Of a stretch of 64,000 bases of DNA, positions 1 to 8,648 are shown one piece after another. The notes under the pieces were generated by a model, which was not told the DNA's origin, searched no databases, and saw only the letters and a list, made by a program, of their open reading frames with translations. The stretch is taken from assembly GCF_900115295.1 (NCBI RefSeq), contig NZ_FOVZ01000001.1:62001-126000 (forward strand), written 5' to 3'. The position numbers and the translations under genes are program-made. The stretch is from Sphingomonas sp. OK281 (GTDB lineage: Bacteria > Pseudomonadota > Alphaproteobacteria > Sphingomonadales > Sphingomonadaceae). Every line of letters starts with the position of its first letter. The stretch's first letter is position 1.

Positions 1-1
1 G

Positions 2-727
2 GTAGAAGCCTATGTTCATGCATCAATGAATGTTTATGATCACTTTGACCATTTCACGTTCTCCAGTGATTTTTTAGCCAGCGTCACAACCGACTTTTGG
101 CCACACCGTTCAATTTCGTGGTCTAAGCTGCGTAATCCGTTCGATTCGCGCAAATATACAGCGGCTGATCGCTACGATCCTTATGGGCTCTATTTTGGGC
201 GGTTGATCGACGAGAAGGGCGTCGACCGGTTGGTCGCGGCAGCGGCGCTGGTTTCAGATTTTTCGATCAAGGTCATCGGCGACGGCCCTGACCTCGCCGG
301 ACTCAAGGCGCAAGCGGCTTCCCTTGGCCTCACCAACGTGCAGTTTCTTGGTCCAAAATGGGGTGCCGAACTCGACGAGATACTACAGCATGCTCGGTTC
401 GTCGTGGTGCCGTCGATCTGGCATGAAAATTTTCCTTATGTCATCAATCAGTCGTTTGCTTTTGGCAGGCCAGTAATCGGCGCTCGTCGGGGCGGAATAA
501 CTGAGCTGGTCGACCACGGTACGCGAGGGCTAATCTTCGATCCCGATAATGTTGAGGAATTGGCCCACGCGATGAATTCGCTAGCTTGTGACGAGAATCT
601 CGCCCGCCGCATGGGCAAAGCTGCCAAAAACTGGTCAGATGATCTATTTCGTGACGAGATAGCCTATAGCGACATCATCAAAGCTTATGAGGTGGCAATC
701 CGTGCGCATAATTCTAATAGGCGGTAG
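2..727 (+). CDS. Glycosyltransferase family 4 (group 1), 5' partial
   Basis: The frame is open to the left window edge, so the true start lies upstream and the ATG at 26 is internal. The visible part is the C-terminal Rossmann half of a GT4 (GT-B) enzyme: a GRLIDEKGVDRL segment after the linker, then the donor-binding region around ENFPYVINQSFAFGRPVI. Such enzymes transfer a sugar from an NDP-sugar to a lipid-linked or polysaccharide acceptor at the cytoplasmic membrane face. The usual E-x7-E motif reads E-x7-Q here, so the second glutamate is replaced. It overlaps the epimerase gene downstream by 26 nt and belongs to an exopolysaccharide operon. Donor and acceptor cannot be told from the sequence. 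Confidence 0.85.
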   Translation, partial: VEAYVHASMNVYDHFDHFTFSSDFLASVTTDFWPHRSISWSKLRNPFDSRKYTAADRYDPYGLYFGRLIDEKGVDRLVAAAALVSDFSIKVIGDGPDLAGLKAQAASLGLTNVQFLGPKWGAELDEILQHARFVVVPSIWHENFPYVINQSFAFGRPVIGARRGGITELVDHGTRGLIFDPDNVEELAHAMNSLACDENLARRMGKAAKNWSDDLFRDEIAYSDIIKAYEVAIRAHNSNRR

Positions 728-1613
728 CGGCTTCATCGGGCGCCACTTCGCTCGGCATGCAGTCAACAAGGGCCATCAGGTCACGATTGTTTCGCGCTGG
801 TCCGAGCACAAATCCACTGGCGCTGCGGAGTGGCTCGAGGGCGGTATGGAGCGGCTAATTCAGGATCCTGGGCTGCTACGTAACATCGATGTCGTCTGCC
901 AGTTCGCGTCCGTTTCGACACCGGCAAGTTCGGCAGGTGATCCGCTCGGCGACGTCAACGGCAATCTGGTACCCAACATTCAGCTGCTCGAGACCATGAA
1001 AACGGCAGCTGTAAGACGGATCGTCTATCTCTCGTCGGGCGGTGCGGTTTATGGCGCGCCTCAATATTCGCCGATGGATGAGGAACATCCGCAATGGCCA
1101 ATCAGCTCCTATGGCATCGTCAAAGGGTCCGTCGAGCGCTATCTAGGCCTCTATGAACAACTTCATGGATTTAGACCACTGATAGTTCGACCGGCCAATC
1201 CTTATGGGCCTAGTCAGACTGAAAGTAACTTCCTGGGATTTATTAGTACAATCCTAAAGCTTGCCGCCGACAACGATGAGGCGACGATATTCGGTGATGG
1301 TTTGACGGTACGCGATTTTGTCTACATCGACGATCTGTGCGACCTGCTGATGCGAGGCATAGATCAGGACGCGACTGGGATATTTAACTGCGGGAGCGGT
1401 AAAGGCGCTTCACTGCTACAAATACTCACCGCAGTGGAGAACATCACCGGCAAGCAGATTCGCCGCCACCATACGGCCGCCCGCGCCTTTGACCCGCCAG
1501 CGATCGTACTGGACATTGCCAAAGCGCAGCGTGCACTTGGCTGGAACCCGGCGATATCGCTGGAAGATGGGATCCGGCGCTGCTGGCGGCATATGACGAG
1601 GAGCGCAACATGA
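702..1613 (+). CDS. NAD-dependent epimerase/dehydratase (extended SDR, sugar nucleotide)
   Basis: Predicted 303-aa extended short-chain dehydrogenase acting on a nucleotide sugar. The NAD-binding glycine motif GGSGFIG sits at the extreme N-terminus, followed by YLSSGGAVYG (active-site Ser region) and the catalytic Y-x3-K in SYGIVK. A PANPYGP segment is typical of UDP-glucose 4-epimerase/dTDP-glucose dehydratase relatives. I chose the GTG at 702 over the ATG at 687 because GAGGTGG lies six bases before it and the protein then begins directly with the Rossmann strand. It overlaps the upstream GT4 gene by 26 nt and the next gene by ATGA, so it is translationally coupled. It probably makes a sugar donor for the same polymer. 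Confidence 0.85.
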   Translation: MRIILIGGSGFIGRHFARHAVNKGHQVTIVSRWSEHKSTGAAEWLEGGMERLIQDPGLLRNIDVVCQFASVSTPASSAGDPLGDVNGNLVPNIQLLETMKTAAVRRIVYLSSGGAVYGAPQYSPMDEEHPQWPISSYGIVKGSVERYLGLYEQLHGFRPLIVRPANPYGPSQTESNFLGFISTILKLAADNDEATIFGDGLTVRDFVYIDDLCDLLMRGIDQDATGIFNCGSGKGASLLQILTAVENITGKQIRRHHTAARAFDPPAIVLDIAKAQRALGWNPAISLEDGIRRCWRHMTRSAT

Positions 1614-2572
1614 GCGAGCAACCGACACGGGTTGATATCGCGCTCGCCACGTATAATGGCGCGAGATACTTGCCTGAACAGCTCGCTTCGTTTGCTCAAC
1701 AGACTTATCCACACATTCGAATTTATGTGTCGGATGACGGATCGAGCGACGATACGCTCGGGGTAATCGCCGCAGCGCAAAATCAGCTCGATATTTCGAT
1801 TGCTCCGCTCGATCCGCAGCGCGACATCGTACGAAATTTCGAAAACGCCCTGCGTTGCACTGAGGCACCTTATATTGCCCTGTCCGACCAAGATGATGTG
1901 TGGGACCCGCTTAAGATCTCACTACTTCAAAAATGCGTGGCCGGCCTTGAGGTGCGATACGGCAAGAGTGTGCCCGCACTGGCTTTTTGCGACCTAGCGA
2001 TCGTTGGTGAGAAGTTGGACGTGATCAATTCCTCCTACTTCCGCTCTTCTATAAAATCAGGGCAGGCCGCATTCTTCCGCGATTTCGTGATCAACAACCA
2101 CGTACCAGGCTGCGCGATGCTGATGAACCGTGCGCTTCTCGATCTCGCATTGCCGTTTCCGAAAGTTGATATTCACGATCATTGGCTGATCCAGGTAGCC
2201 TCACTCTTCGGCCATATCGGACATGTCGACATGCCGCTGGTGCAGTATCGGCAGCACGGATCGAACAGCATCGGCCTGGCCCATGTCGGCGAGCGGAGGG
2301 CGGCTAAGGCGCTACGATTCCTTACTTCACTGCCAAGCGAACTTGCCATGCGTCAGCGGACTTGGGCGATGCAGGCAGCGTCGATTTACAACAGCATGGC
2401 TCAGCTGCGCGCACGTTTCGGTAACCGCTTGCGCCCTGACGATCTAGAGATCATCGACGCAATCCTTGATCGCGCCGATGCAAGCCGCATCAACCACCTG
2501 TTACGTAGCGCGAAGCATGGTGATCGTTGGCTGGATTATCGTGGCGTGCTCCGCGCGCTGGCCGCGTCGTAA
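1610..2572 (+). CDS. Glycosyltransferase family 2 (rhamnosyltransferase-like)
   Basis: A 320-aa GT-A fold glycosyltransferase. The N-terminus IALATYNGARYLPEQLASF is the classic GT2 nucleotide-binding start. VSDDGSSDDT supplies the first acidic motif, and SDQDDVWDP matches the DXD metal-binding region common in putative rhamnosyltransferases. The C-terminal third is variable and probably binds the acceptor. The ATG overlaps the stop of the epimerase gene (ATGA), which fits one operon. The likely role is adding a sugar to the repeat unit of an exopolysaccharide on the inner face of the membrane. Its sugar specificity is not readable. Confidence 0.87.
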   Translation: MSEQPTRVDIALATYNGARYLPEQLASFAQQTYPHIRIYVSDDGSSDDTLGVIAAAQNQLDISIAPLDPQRDIVRNFENALRCTEAPYIALSDQDDVWDPLKISLLQKCVAGLEVRYGKSVPALAFCDLAIVGEKLDVINSSYFRSSIKSGQAAFFRDFVINNHVPGCAMLMNRALLDLALPFPKVDIHDHWLIQVASLFGHIGHVDMPLVQYRQHGSNSIGLAHVGERRAAKALRFLTSLPSELAMRQRTWAMQAASIYNSMAQLRARFGNRLRPDDLEIIDAILDRADASRINHLLRSAKHGDRWLDYRGVLRALAAS

Positions 2573-2609
2573 CAAAAGCCCCCGCTATCGTTATAAAGTA
2601 GAGGTTAAG

Positions 2610-3812
2610 ATGCTTTCAGTTGAAGAAGTTGTGCGGTCGAACTTGTGCTTAGGTTGCGGTGCCTGCGCAAACCTGCCCGAGGTGACGATGAAACTGAACG
2701 AACGGGGTTTCGCGCGACCGTCACGACCGCAAGTTGCGCAATCCGCGCCACAGCCCGAGCTCGAGGCCATCTGCAGCGGATATTCGGTAGAGCAAGATGC
2801 AGTTGACCGGCCCTACGACGACGTGTGGGGGCCAATTCTAGATATTTGGACTGGCAATTCTACGGACGCAGAGGTTCGGTACCGTGGCTCCTCGGGCGGG
2901 GTACTATCGCAGATTGCAATCGACCTGATCGAAAGCAAGGCGGTGGACTTCGTAGTCCATACCCAGGCAGATCCCGACGAGCCGCTTGGTAACGTCACTA
3001 GCCCGAGCTTCGATAGGAAAGGAATTTTGGCGGGCGCCGGATCGCGCTATGCACCATCAAGCCCATTGGCGAAGCTCAACGTCTATCTAGAAACCGGCAA
3101 GAAATTCGTCTTTATCGGCAAGCCATGTGATGTTGTCGCACTGCGGCGGATGGCGCGGATTGATCCGCGGATCGACTTGCAAGTGCCGTATATGCTCTCC
3201 TTCTTTTGCGCCGGCGTGCCGAGCCGGTTTGGCGCATTGGCAGTACTGAAGAAGCTGGAGGTTGAAGCGGCAGAGGTGAGCAAGTTTGAATTCCGCGGCC
3301 GTGGCTGGCCAGGCCTTACGCGCGCGACCCGCTTCGACGGGTCTGAGGCAACAATGGACTACAACAGTAGCTGGGGTACGGTGCTGAGCCGCAACCTGCA
3401 GTTTCGCTGCAAGATTTGCCCAGACGGTACCGGCGAGTTTGCCGATATCGTCTGTGCCGACGCTTGGTATGGCAAGGATGGCTATCCCGATTTTGCGGAA
3501 CGCGATGGGCGTAGTTTGGTAATAGTACGAACCGCACGCGGGCAGGCGCTGCTCGCTGACTTGACGCACAAGGGGCGGGTCGAGCTTGAGCCCCTCCGCG
3601 TAGGCGAGATCGAACTGATGCAGCCCTATCAGCGCGATCGTAAACGCGCAGTACTAGCTCGCCTTGGCGCGCTTGTTGCCGGCAGGCGTAAGCTACCGAA
3701 CTATCGCAACCTGCGTCTTTCCGCACTTACTTGGAGGTCTAACCCTCTATGGCTACTCAAAAATGCGCTGGGAACGTTTCGGCGCCTTCCCTCAACTCCC
3801 CCTGGAAGCTGA
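2610..3812 (+). CDS. Coenzyme F420 hydrogenase/dehydrogenase beta-subunit (FrhB-like) Fe-S protein
   Basis: A 400-aa protein starting at the ATG preceded by GAGG at 2601. The frame extends farther upstream, but that part overlaps the GT2 gene and shows nothing conserved. The N-terminus has CLGCGAC, half of a ferredoxin-like 4Fe-4S site. A second cysteine cluster, CKICPDGTG, lies near residue 270 and is followed by the ADIVCADAWYG segment characteristic of FrhB C-terminal domains. In bacterial polysaccharide clusters such proteins usually sit beside polysaccharide pyruvyl transferases (WcaK/CsaB type). No such partner is visible in this window, though one may lie upstream. The substrate is unknown and it is very unlikely to use F420 here. 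Confidence 0.75.
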   Translation: MLSVEEVVRSNLCLGCGACANLPEVTMKLNERGFARPSRPQVAQSAPQPELEAICSGYSVEQDAVDRPYDDVWGPILDIWTGNSTDAEVRYRGSSGGVLSQIAIDLIESKAVDFVVHTQADPDEPLGNVTSPSFDRKGILAGAGSRYAPSSPLAKLNVYLETGKKFVFIGKPCDVVALRRMARIDPRIDLQVPYMLSFFCAGVPSRFGALAVLKKLEVEAAEVSKFEFRGRGWPGLTRATRFDGSEATMDYNSSWGTVLSRNLQFRCKICPDGTGEFADIVCADAWYGKDGYPDFAERDGRSLVIVRTARGQALLADLTHKGRVELEPLRVGEIELMQPYQRDRKRAVLARLGALVAGRRKLPNYRNLRLSALTWRSNPLWLLKNALGTFRRLPSTPPGS

Positions 3813-3950
3813 AGCAGTTACAATGCTTTTGCCAGCCCAAGCTTAACGGGGATCGCCACTGAGAATGCCGGATCCTCGCAACGCGAAGGGGGATGCGCCC
3901 GCGCGTCCTTAGCGCTTGCGCCTCCCCGCCTCTTGCTACAAGAAGCGGGT

Positions 3951-5144
3951 ATGGCACAATCAACCGGAACCGCAACCTTGCCGTGGCGGTTGAACTGGAT
4001 CGTCATCATCAACTCATTGATGATGCTACTGTATCACGCGACGGGCAACGGCGCGCTTGGCTTGGTTGGCAACGCGTTTTCGGCTATAGTCGTGATCTAT
4101 TTACTTTTTAACGTGCTGACGTCGCCGGAAATCCTATCGCGTTACGGCGCGCTTCTCATTCTTTTAACTGTCGCACTAGCGGGAACTCTTATCGTCAACG
4201 TAGGAAAAACTGATCCGGTTGATTTTCTTAAATATATGTCGCTCTACGTACTTTTCTTCGCCGGCACAATTTCTCCGCAACGTGGTATAATGGGCTGGTC
4301 GTCCGCGGCCGTACTTCTTATCATTCCTCTGATACTGCTGCCTATCGGTAGCCGGGTATACACCGGTAGCACAGTTCTGGAAGAAGCTTCATTCTCATAT
4401 TTCCAGACCCGCAACGCAGCCACTATTTATTTCACTGCGCTGATATTTTGCCTGGTTCCCATACTGGGCTGGCTGGCGATCCCGATCCAAATGTTATCCT
4501 GCCTGCTTCTTGGCAAAATTGGCCCGATGCTGGCGAGCAGCGCTGCCGTGGCAGTTTGGAATATTCGACCAAACTTGGCGTCGCTTGGTGTCCTGGTCGG
4601 CGGTGCAGTCATCGGGGCGGTTGCCTACTTCATTGGGCTTTTGCAGCGCGCGGTCGATGTAATTGGCCCGCTTTATCGTGATTTGTTTCTACTTGGTCCT
4701 ACCGTAATCGGCCTAATGAGTTACGGTGAAATCGTTCGGCGCGCAGGATCCACGGATGTGTCCGGCTATTTTCGGATCAAGCACTGGGTGGAAATTTGGC
4801 AAATCTACAGTAGCGCCGGCCTTGATCATATTTTGTTCGGATATGGGCCTGGGCAAAGCAAGCTCATTACAACTGCACTTTTGGTCCCACATAACGACTA
4901 TCTCAGAGTCCTTGTAGAATTTGGCGTATTTAACCTCATTTGCTTTTTGACTCTATTGATCATCATAATCTTACGATTGCCTAGCAAGATTACCAAGTCT
5001 CTATTTACAGTATATGTTATTTATTCTTTTACGGATAATATGATCGATAACTTTTCTTCGATGGTTCTACTTTTTGCTGGTGCAGGCCTTTATGCTCGTG
5101 GCAATATATTGGAGTCCGACATTCAGCGCGAGGAACCAGCATGA
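3951..5144 (+). CDS. O-antigen polymerase/ligase-like membrane protein (Wzy/WaaL family)
   Basis: A 397-aa polytopic inner-membrane protein with about ten to twelve hydrophobic segments spread over its full length. The long loop in the last third (around residues 270-310, GYFRIKHWVEIWQIY, then FGYGPGQSK and PHNDYLRVLVEFG) matches the periplasmic loop of O-antigen ligase/polymerase proteins, in which the H-N-D-Y-L pattern is typical. It probably polymerises or ligates the polysaccharide made by the preceding glycosyltransferases. I chose the ATG at 3951 rather than the TTG at 3933. Base composition is lower in GC than the rest of the window. It overlaps the next gene by ATGA. Confidence 0.8.
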   Translation: MAQSTGTATLPWRLNWIVIINSLMMLLYHATGNGALGLVGNAFSAIVVIYLLFNVLTSPEILSRYGALLILLTVALAGTLIVNVGKTDPVDFLKYMSLYVLFFAGTISPQRGIMGWSSAAVLLIIPLILLPIGSRVYTGSTVLEEASFSYFQTRNAATIYFTALIFCLVPILGWLAIPIQMLSCLLLGKIGPMLASSAAVAVWNIRPNLASLGVLVGGAVIGAVAYFIGLLQRAVDVIGPLYRDLFLLGPTVIGLMSYGEIVRRAGSTDVSGYFRIKHWVEIWQIYSSAGLDHILFGYGPGQSKLITTALLVPHNDYLRVLVEFGVFNLICFLTLLIIIILRLPSKITKSLFTVYVIYSFTDNMIDNFSSMVLLFAGAGLYARGNILESDIQREEPA

Positions 5145-5926
5145 TTTTCAAGCATGAAGTTCGGCGGTCAATGGCATTTCTGTTGCCAGCTTTTTTTGTT
5201 CTGACAGCCGGCGTCTCTACTGCCGGACACTCGTCTTGTCCCACGCTAGCCAAATCCTTTTCTGCGAACGACCGCCGCCAAGCGCTCCTTTCGATTTCAT
5301 CAGCTGGCGAAGCGCTGCCACGCGGCGTGAACCACTTCATGAACTGGCGCACGCATGGTCGTGTTGGAATAGGCAACAATGCTCAGCAATACTCGGCATT
5401 CGTTCCTTGGGGGCAGGTTTTTCCTCAAGAGGGCGGCGATCCCATCGTGCCCGCTGCCATTGAGGTTCGCGATTTGCGAGCTTACGTTCTCAGTCGTCGA
5501 ACCCAGCGTTGGAAGCTGGTGTCCCGAACAGACCAGATTCAAGGCCGACTGTTTCTGCCGAATTTTGATCGCAATGAAAGCGTTGCAGCTGACGTTGAGT
5601 TCTTGCCAAACAGAACAAGAGTGAAACTAGACTCAGTGCGTCCGTTTCATTTTTGGCCCGCACAAGGGCGTGTCGCGATCGATGGCGCTGATGTGAGCGG
5701 CATTTTGGTCGTGTTTCAGAGCCGCGTGGTAGCCGGGAAGCCTGGTGGTAATCGCTACGTTGTGTCGGCGGGAGGTGATTATTGGAAGACGCCGGGCAGC
5801 GTTTGGCAAAACTATACCACCAACGGTGATGCCGGGATCGGGCGCTTCACAATTCCTTCGGCAAAATGGCGGCGAAGCTTTATGTATACCGGGCAAAGTG
5901 GAGATTTCACGAAATGTATAGAATGA
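5141..5926 (+). CDS. Secreted hypothetical protein at the end of the EPS operon
   Basis: 261 aa. A cleavable signal peptide is evident: basic start, hydrophobic core MAFLLPAFFVLTAGV, then a small-residue cleavage region near residue 29. The mature part is rich in aromatic residues and beta-strand-like stretches (HFMNWRTHGRVGIGNN, FHFWPAQGRVAIDG). It holds one cysteine near its start and one near its C-terminus, which could form a disulfide. I do not recognise the family. Its ATG overlaps the stop of the Wzy-like gene (ATGA), so it is co-transcribed with the polysaccharide genes. A periplasmic or cell-surface role in polymer handling is an inference from position only. Confidence 0.7.
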   Translation: MIFKHEVRRSMAFLLPAFFVLTAGVSTAGHSSCPTLAKSFSANDRRQALLSISSAGEALPRGVNHFMNWRTHGRVGIGNNAQQYSAFVPWGQVFPQEGGDPIVPAAIEVRDLRAYVLSRRTQRWKLVSRTDQIQGRLFLPNFDRNESVAADVEFLPNRTRVKLDSVRPFHFWPAQGRVAIDGADVSGILVVFQSRVVAGKPGGNRYVVSAGGDYWKTPGSVWQNYTTNGDAGIGRFTIPSAKWRRSFMYTGQSGDFTKCIE

Positions 5927-6362
5927 CGATGTGTCATCGTCACAATAACTATTTCATCAAATATCCAAATTTAGTTACATTTAGTTCAAACCTATCGTAG
6001 CTTGTGGGGTGCGGAGTAAGGAGAGGGCGATTAATGTTGATGACCGCCCTTAACGCACGCAGTTTTGCGGTTCGCGCCTTTCCCTCACAATGATTTTATT
6101 TGCGCGCTAGTACCGGGCGTTCCTCGAACGGTCGGATGCCAGGTGGAAGGACCCCTCCCTCCAAGTGCCGTGAGGGCGCTCCTCGAGCGACCCTTTAGAC
6201 AATGCTCGGGCCTTCCACTTGGGTGCGTACCTTGTTTTAAGGATGGTGAGGACCACGGCTGCCCCGGCGCTGCTGGATACTGTGTTTGCTATGGCGGGGA
6301 GCGATCCCGTTCGCATCAGCGTCGCCAGATCAGGTGGCCGCGGTGCTCAAGTCCGTGATCCG
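5927..6362. other. Gene-free junction between EPS operon and IS66 remnant
   Basis: About 435 bases with no convincing gene. The first 170 are AT-richer than the surroundings and follow the end of the EPS operon. A weak dyad (GGGCG/CGCCC around 6025-6052) could be a terminator stem but has no clear T-run. From about 6110 the composition changes. A short inverted repeat (GTGGAAGG near 6143, CCTTCCAC near 6211) precedes the remains of IS66 tnpA. I could not identify the IS66 left terminal repeat or a target duplication. Confidence 0.5.
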
Positions 6363-6366
6363 ATGA
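6267..6366 (+). pseudogene. IS66 tnpA (Orf1) 3' remnant
   Basis: Two short stretches in different frames resemble the end of an IS66 Orf1 protein: VRISVA in one frame and PDQVAAVLKSVIR followed by TGA in the next. The stop at 6364-6366 overlaps the tnpB ATG (ATGA), the usual IS66 arrangement. The frame change and the lack of the upstream helix-turn-helix part show the gene is truncated and shifted. The evidence is short and the call is tentative. Confidence 0.45.
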
Positions 6367-6710
6367 TACCTGTTCCGAACGGCGCGAAAGTTTGGCTGGC
6401 GTTGGGTCACACGGACATGCGGCGTGGCATGCGTTCGCTCGCGTTGCAGGTTCAACAAGCGCTGAACAAGGACGTCCATGCCGGCGACCTGTACGTGTTC
6501 CGGGGGATGGGCGGGTCGCTGTGCAAAATCCTGTGGCATGACGGGCTGGGCATGTCGCTGTACGCCAAGCGGCTGGAGCGAGGGCGCTTCGTGTGGCCGG
6601 CTGCAAAGGACGGCACAGTCACGATCTCGGGCTCGGCGATGGCGTGCCTGTTCGAAGGTATCGACTGGCGCAACCCGCAGGAAACGTGGCGTCCGACCCA
6701 GGTTGGGTAA
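6363..6710 (+). CDS. tnpB: IS66 family accessory protein TnpB (Orf2 like)
   Basis: A complete 115-aa IS66 TnpB. The start MIPVPNGAKVWLA, the GHTDMRRGM segment, DLYVFRGMGG, KILWHDGLGMSLYAKRLERG and the tail with EGIDWRNPQ are the conserved blocks of this family in order. The protein is required with TnpA for IS66 transposition, but its biochemical activity is not established. The ATG at 6363 overlaps the tnpA remnant stop. A longer in-frame extension to 6219 is read-through from the decayed tnpA and was ignored. The ORF is intact although its neighbours are not. Confidence 0.9.
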   Translation: MIPVPNGAKVWLALGHTDMRRGMRSLALQVQQALNKDVHAGDLYVFRGMGGSLCKILWHDGLGMSLYAKRLERGRFVWPAAKDGTVTISGSAMACLFEGIDWRNPQETWRPTQVG

Positions 6711-6798
6711 CAAATTCCAACGGCAGCCGAGATGAGAAAAGCGGCTGAAATCAGCGAAAAACCGTAGGTTCCTCAAGGGTGTTCTGGTATAATCGGGT

Positions 6799-7488
6799 AT
6801 GCTTTCGAGCGATGCCTGCGACGAGCTTTTGCAGCTTCGCACCGAACTGGCGGTCGCTCGTGATCTCGCGGAAAAGGCTCAGGCCAACGCACTCAATGCC
6901 GAAGCGGCGCGCGTCAGAGCGATCAACTCCGATCTGCTAGCTCGCAATGCTCATTTCGAGTGGATGAACGAAAAGATGCGCCGCGACAAATACGGCGCCA
7001 GCTCGGAGCGCAGCCGTCGGCTGATCGACCAGCTGGAACTGACGTTCGAGGAACTCGAGGCGGACGCTGCCGAAGCCGAGAGGCTCGGCGCAATAGCTTC
7101 CGCCAAAGCGACGATGGTGACCGCGTTCACCTGCGTCCGGTCCACCCGCCGCGACTTCGATCCAGGCTTGCCGCGCGAACAGGTCGTCATCCCGGCGCCC
7201 GACCTGTGCCCTTGCTGCGGGTCAGCCGACCTCAGCCATCTTCCGGCCGATATCACCGAGACGCTCGAAAAGGTGCCCGCCCGCCACAAGGTGATTCAAA
7301 CCGTGCGGGAAAAGGTCTCTTGCCGTCGGTGCGAGAAGACCAGCCAGCCACCGGCGCCGTTCCACGTCACCCCGAGGGGTATGTTCGGGCCGCACTTTCT
7401 AGCCAGTTTGATCTTTCAAAAATACGGTCTGGACCAGCCGCTCAACAGTCAGTGCGATGGCCTCGAGAGCGTGGGCATCTCCTTGAGC
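6799..7488 (+). pseudogene. tnpC: IS66 transposase TnpC, N-terminal part (interrupted)
   Basis: The first 230 codons of an IS66 TnpC. They contain an N-terminal coiled-coil/leucine-zipper region, the KYGASSERS block and a zinc-binding region (CPCCG ... CRRCEK), followed by the FQKYGLDQPLN segment. The coding sequence breaks off at GISLS, exactly where an IS110 element enters at 7489. The ORF then runs on into IS110 sequence up to 7671, and those residues are not TnpC. The reading resumes in the same frame at 8649 with LSTLADQVGA, so excision of 7489-8648 would restore the gene apart from the later stop codon. Confidence 0.9.
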
Positions 7489-7496
7489 AACTGTGT

Positions 7497-8449
7497 TCAG
7501 GCACTGCGATACTCGGTGTTGTTTTTGACCATGGCGTTGAGCGTGATGAGGAGCTTTCGCATGGTGGCGACGATCGCGAGCTTGAAAGGTTTGCCGGCTT
7601 CACGCAGCCGACTGGTTGTCGCAGCGAGGCGCCCTTTGCCTCAGCGCGCGATGGTGAGCGCTGCCAGGTAGAGCGAGCGTCTGACGGTTGGCCTGCCGCC
7701 CGAGCAGCGTTCAGGCCGGCTGGTCTTGCCGCTTTGCCGATCGAACGGCGCCAGACCGGGAAGGGCTGCAACCTGACGGCTGGAGAGGCGTCCGAGTTCG
7801 GGCATGCGCGCCCGAAGGCATCCGGCTACGATTGGTCCAACGCAGGGTGCGGTGCGTAGCAATGCCTCCCGTGCTGCCATATCGGGTGAGGCAGCGATGA
7901 CGACGGCGATGGCTTTTTCGATCCATAAGGCCAACGCCTTGAGCCGCGCGGTCTGGGCGACGGTGAGGCGACGCATGGCGGTATCAGCGACGCTCTAAAG
8001 CTGGTTGCCCAGTTGAACCGCCTGGGCGACGGCGAGGTCGCGCAGACGAACATGCTCGGCAAGCCTGATGGCTTCGGGGTCATGGACATGGGGCGTGAGT
8101 TCGGCGTGCAGCGCGGCAAGGCAGCGTGCGATTACCGCAGCATCAAGCGGATCGGTCTTGGCCAGCTGTCGCTAGGCGCGGGCGAAGCTGCGCATCCGTG
8201 CCGGATCTAGAAGATAGGCGGCAAGCGCCAGCCTATCGAGCAGGATAGTAAGCTTACGCTCGTAACCGCCCGACGCCTCGAAGCCGATCCGCAGGCAGGC
8301 CGTACCGGCAAGCCGGGTGAGCTTGCGGCCGAGCATGGCAAGACCGGTCTTGCTGTTGGCGACCCGCCACAGCATCCCGGTCGGATGAAGGTGGATAACG
8401 AGTTCGTCTTAGCAACATCGATGCCGACAAAGAGGTCGGGCTGTGACAT
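7497..8449 (-). pseudogene. IS110-family transposase, multiply inactivated
   Basis: Starts at the ATG ending at 8449 (MSQPDLFVGIDVAK, the DEDD/RuvC-like N-terminus). A one-base loss after that lysine shifts the frame; the correct continuation is DELVIHLHPTGMLW. The next part, RIGFEASGGYERKL, is the conserved central RuvC block. In-frame stops follow at FARA*RQLAKTD and GNQL*SVADT. The C-terminal transposase_20 domain (APCVGPIVAGCL, GLAPFDRQSGK) is readable. A third stop comes after TIAR, and the family tail continues to the final stop at 7497-7499. At least one frameshift and three nonsense codons show it is dead. Confidence 0.9.
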
Positions 8450-8648
8450 GATCCAGTCTCCCAGGCTTGTCGTGCGGGGTCCGTAACGGCCCCAAGCAAC
8501 TGTTCGGGGTTTGGGAAGACGGATGCGGCCCTGCTCAGGAACGGTCTTTTTGACGACCAGCCTGTCGAACGGCCTCACATCCGCCGCCTGAGCGGGGTGG
8601 CGACCTCGCTCAGGCACGTCGTGGATATACCATCTCCCTCAGACGAGC
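8450..8648 (-). other. IS110 left-end non-coding region (possible bridge RNA relic)
   Basis: About 199 bp of non-coding DNA lie between the left end of the IS110 element (at 8648) and its transposase ATG (8449). In IS110-group elements this region encodes the bridge RNA that guides target and donor recognition. Inverted segments are visible on the transposase strand (for example TGAGCGAGG ... CCGCTCA). I could not fold the RNA or identify its binding loops, so the call rests on position and length. Confidence 0.4.

Larger units (their letters stand above)
7489..8648 (-). mobile_element. IS110-family insertion inside IS66 tnpC (1160 bp)
   Basis: Comparing the two tnpC halves places the insertion between TTGAGC at 7483-7488 and the CTG at 8649. 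GAGC is present at both junctions (7485-7488 and 8645-8648). On the transposase strand this reads GCTC and contains CT, the core dinucleotide known for the IS110-group element IS621. The element carries one degraded transposase gene on the minus strand. About 200 bp of non-coding sequence lie upstream of it and fewer than 10 bp downstream, the asymmetric layout of the IS110 group. Confidence 0.85.

Noticed and set aside
6139..6223. IS66 left terminal inverted repeat
   Set aside because: The short GTGGAAGG/CCTTCCAC pair lies upstream of tnpA but does not match the right end near 9907-9930, so the ends stay unresolved.
6219..6362. In-frame extension of IS66 tnpB
   Set aside because: TnpB proteins begin at MIPVP; the extension is the decayed tnpA read in a mixed frame.
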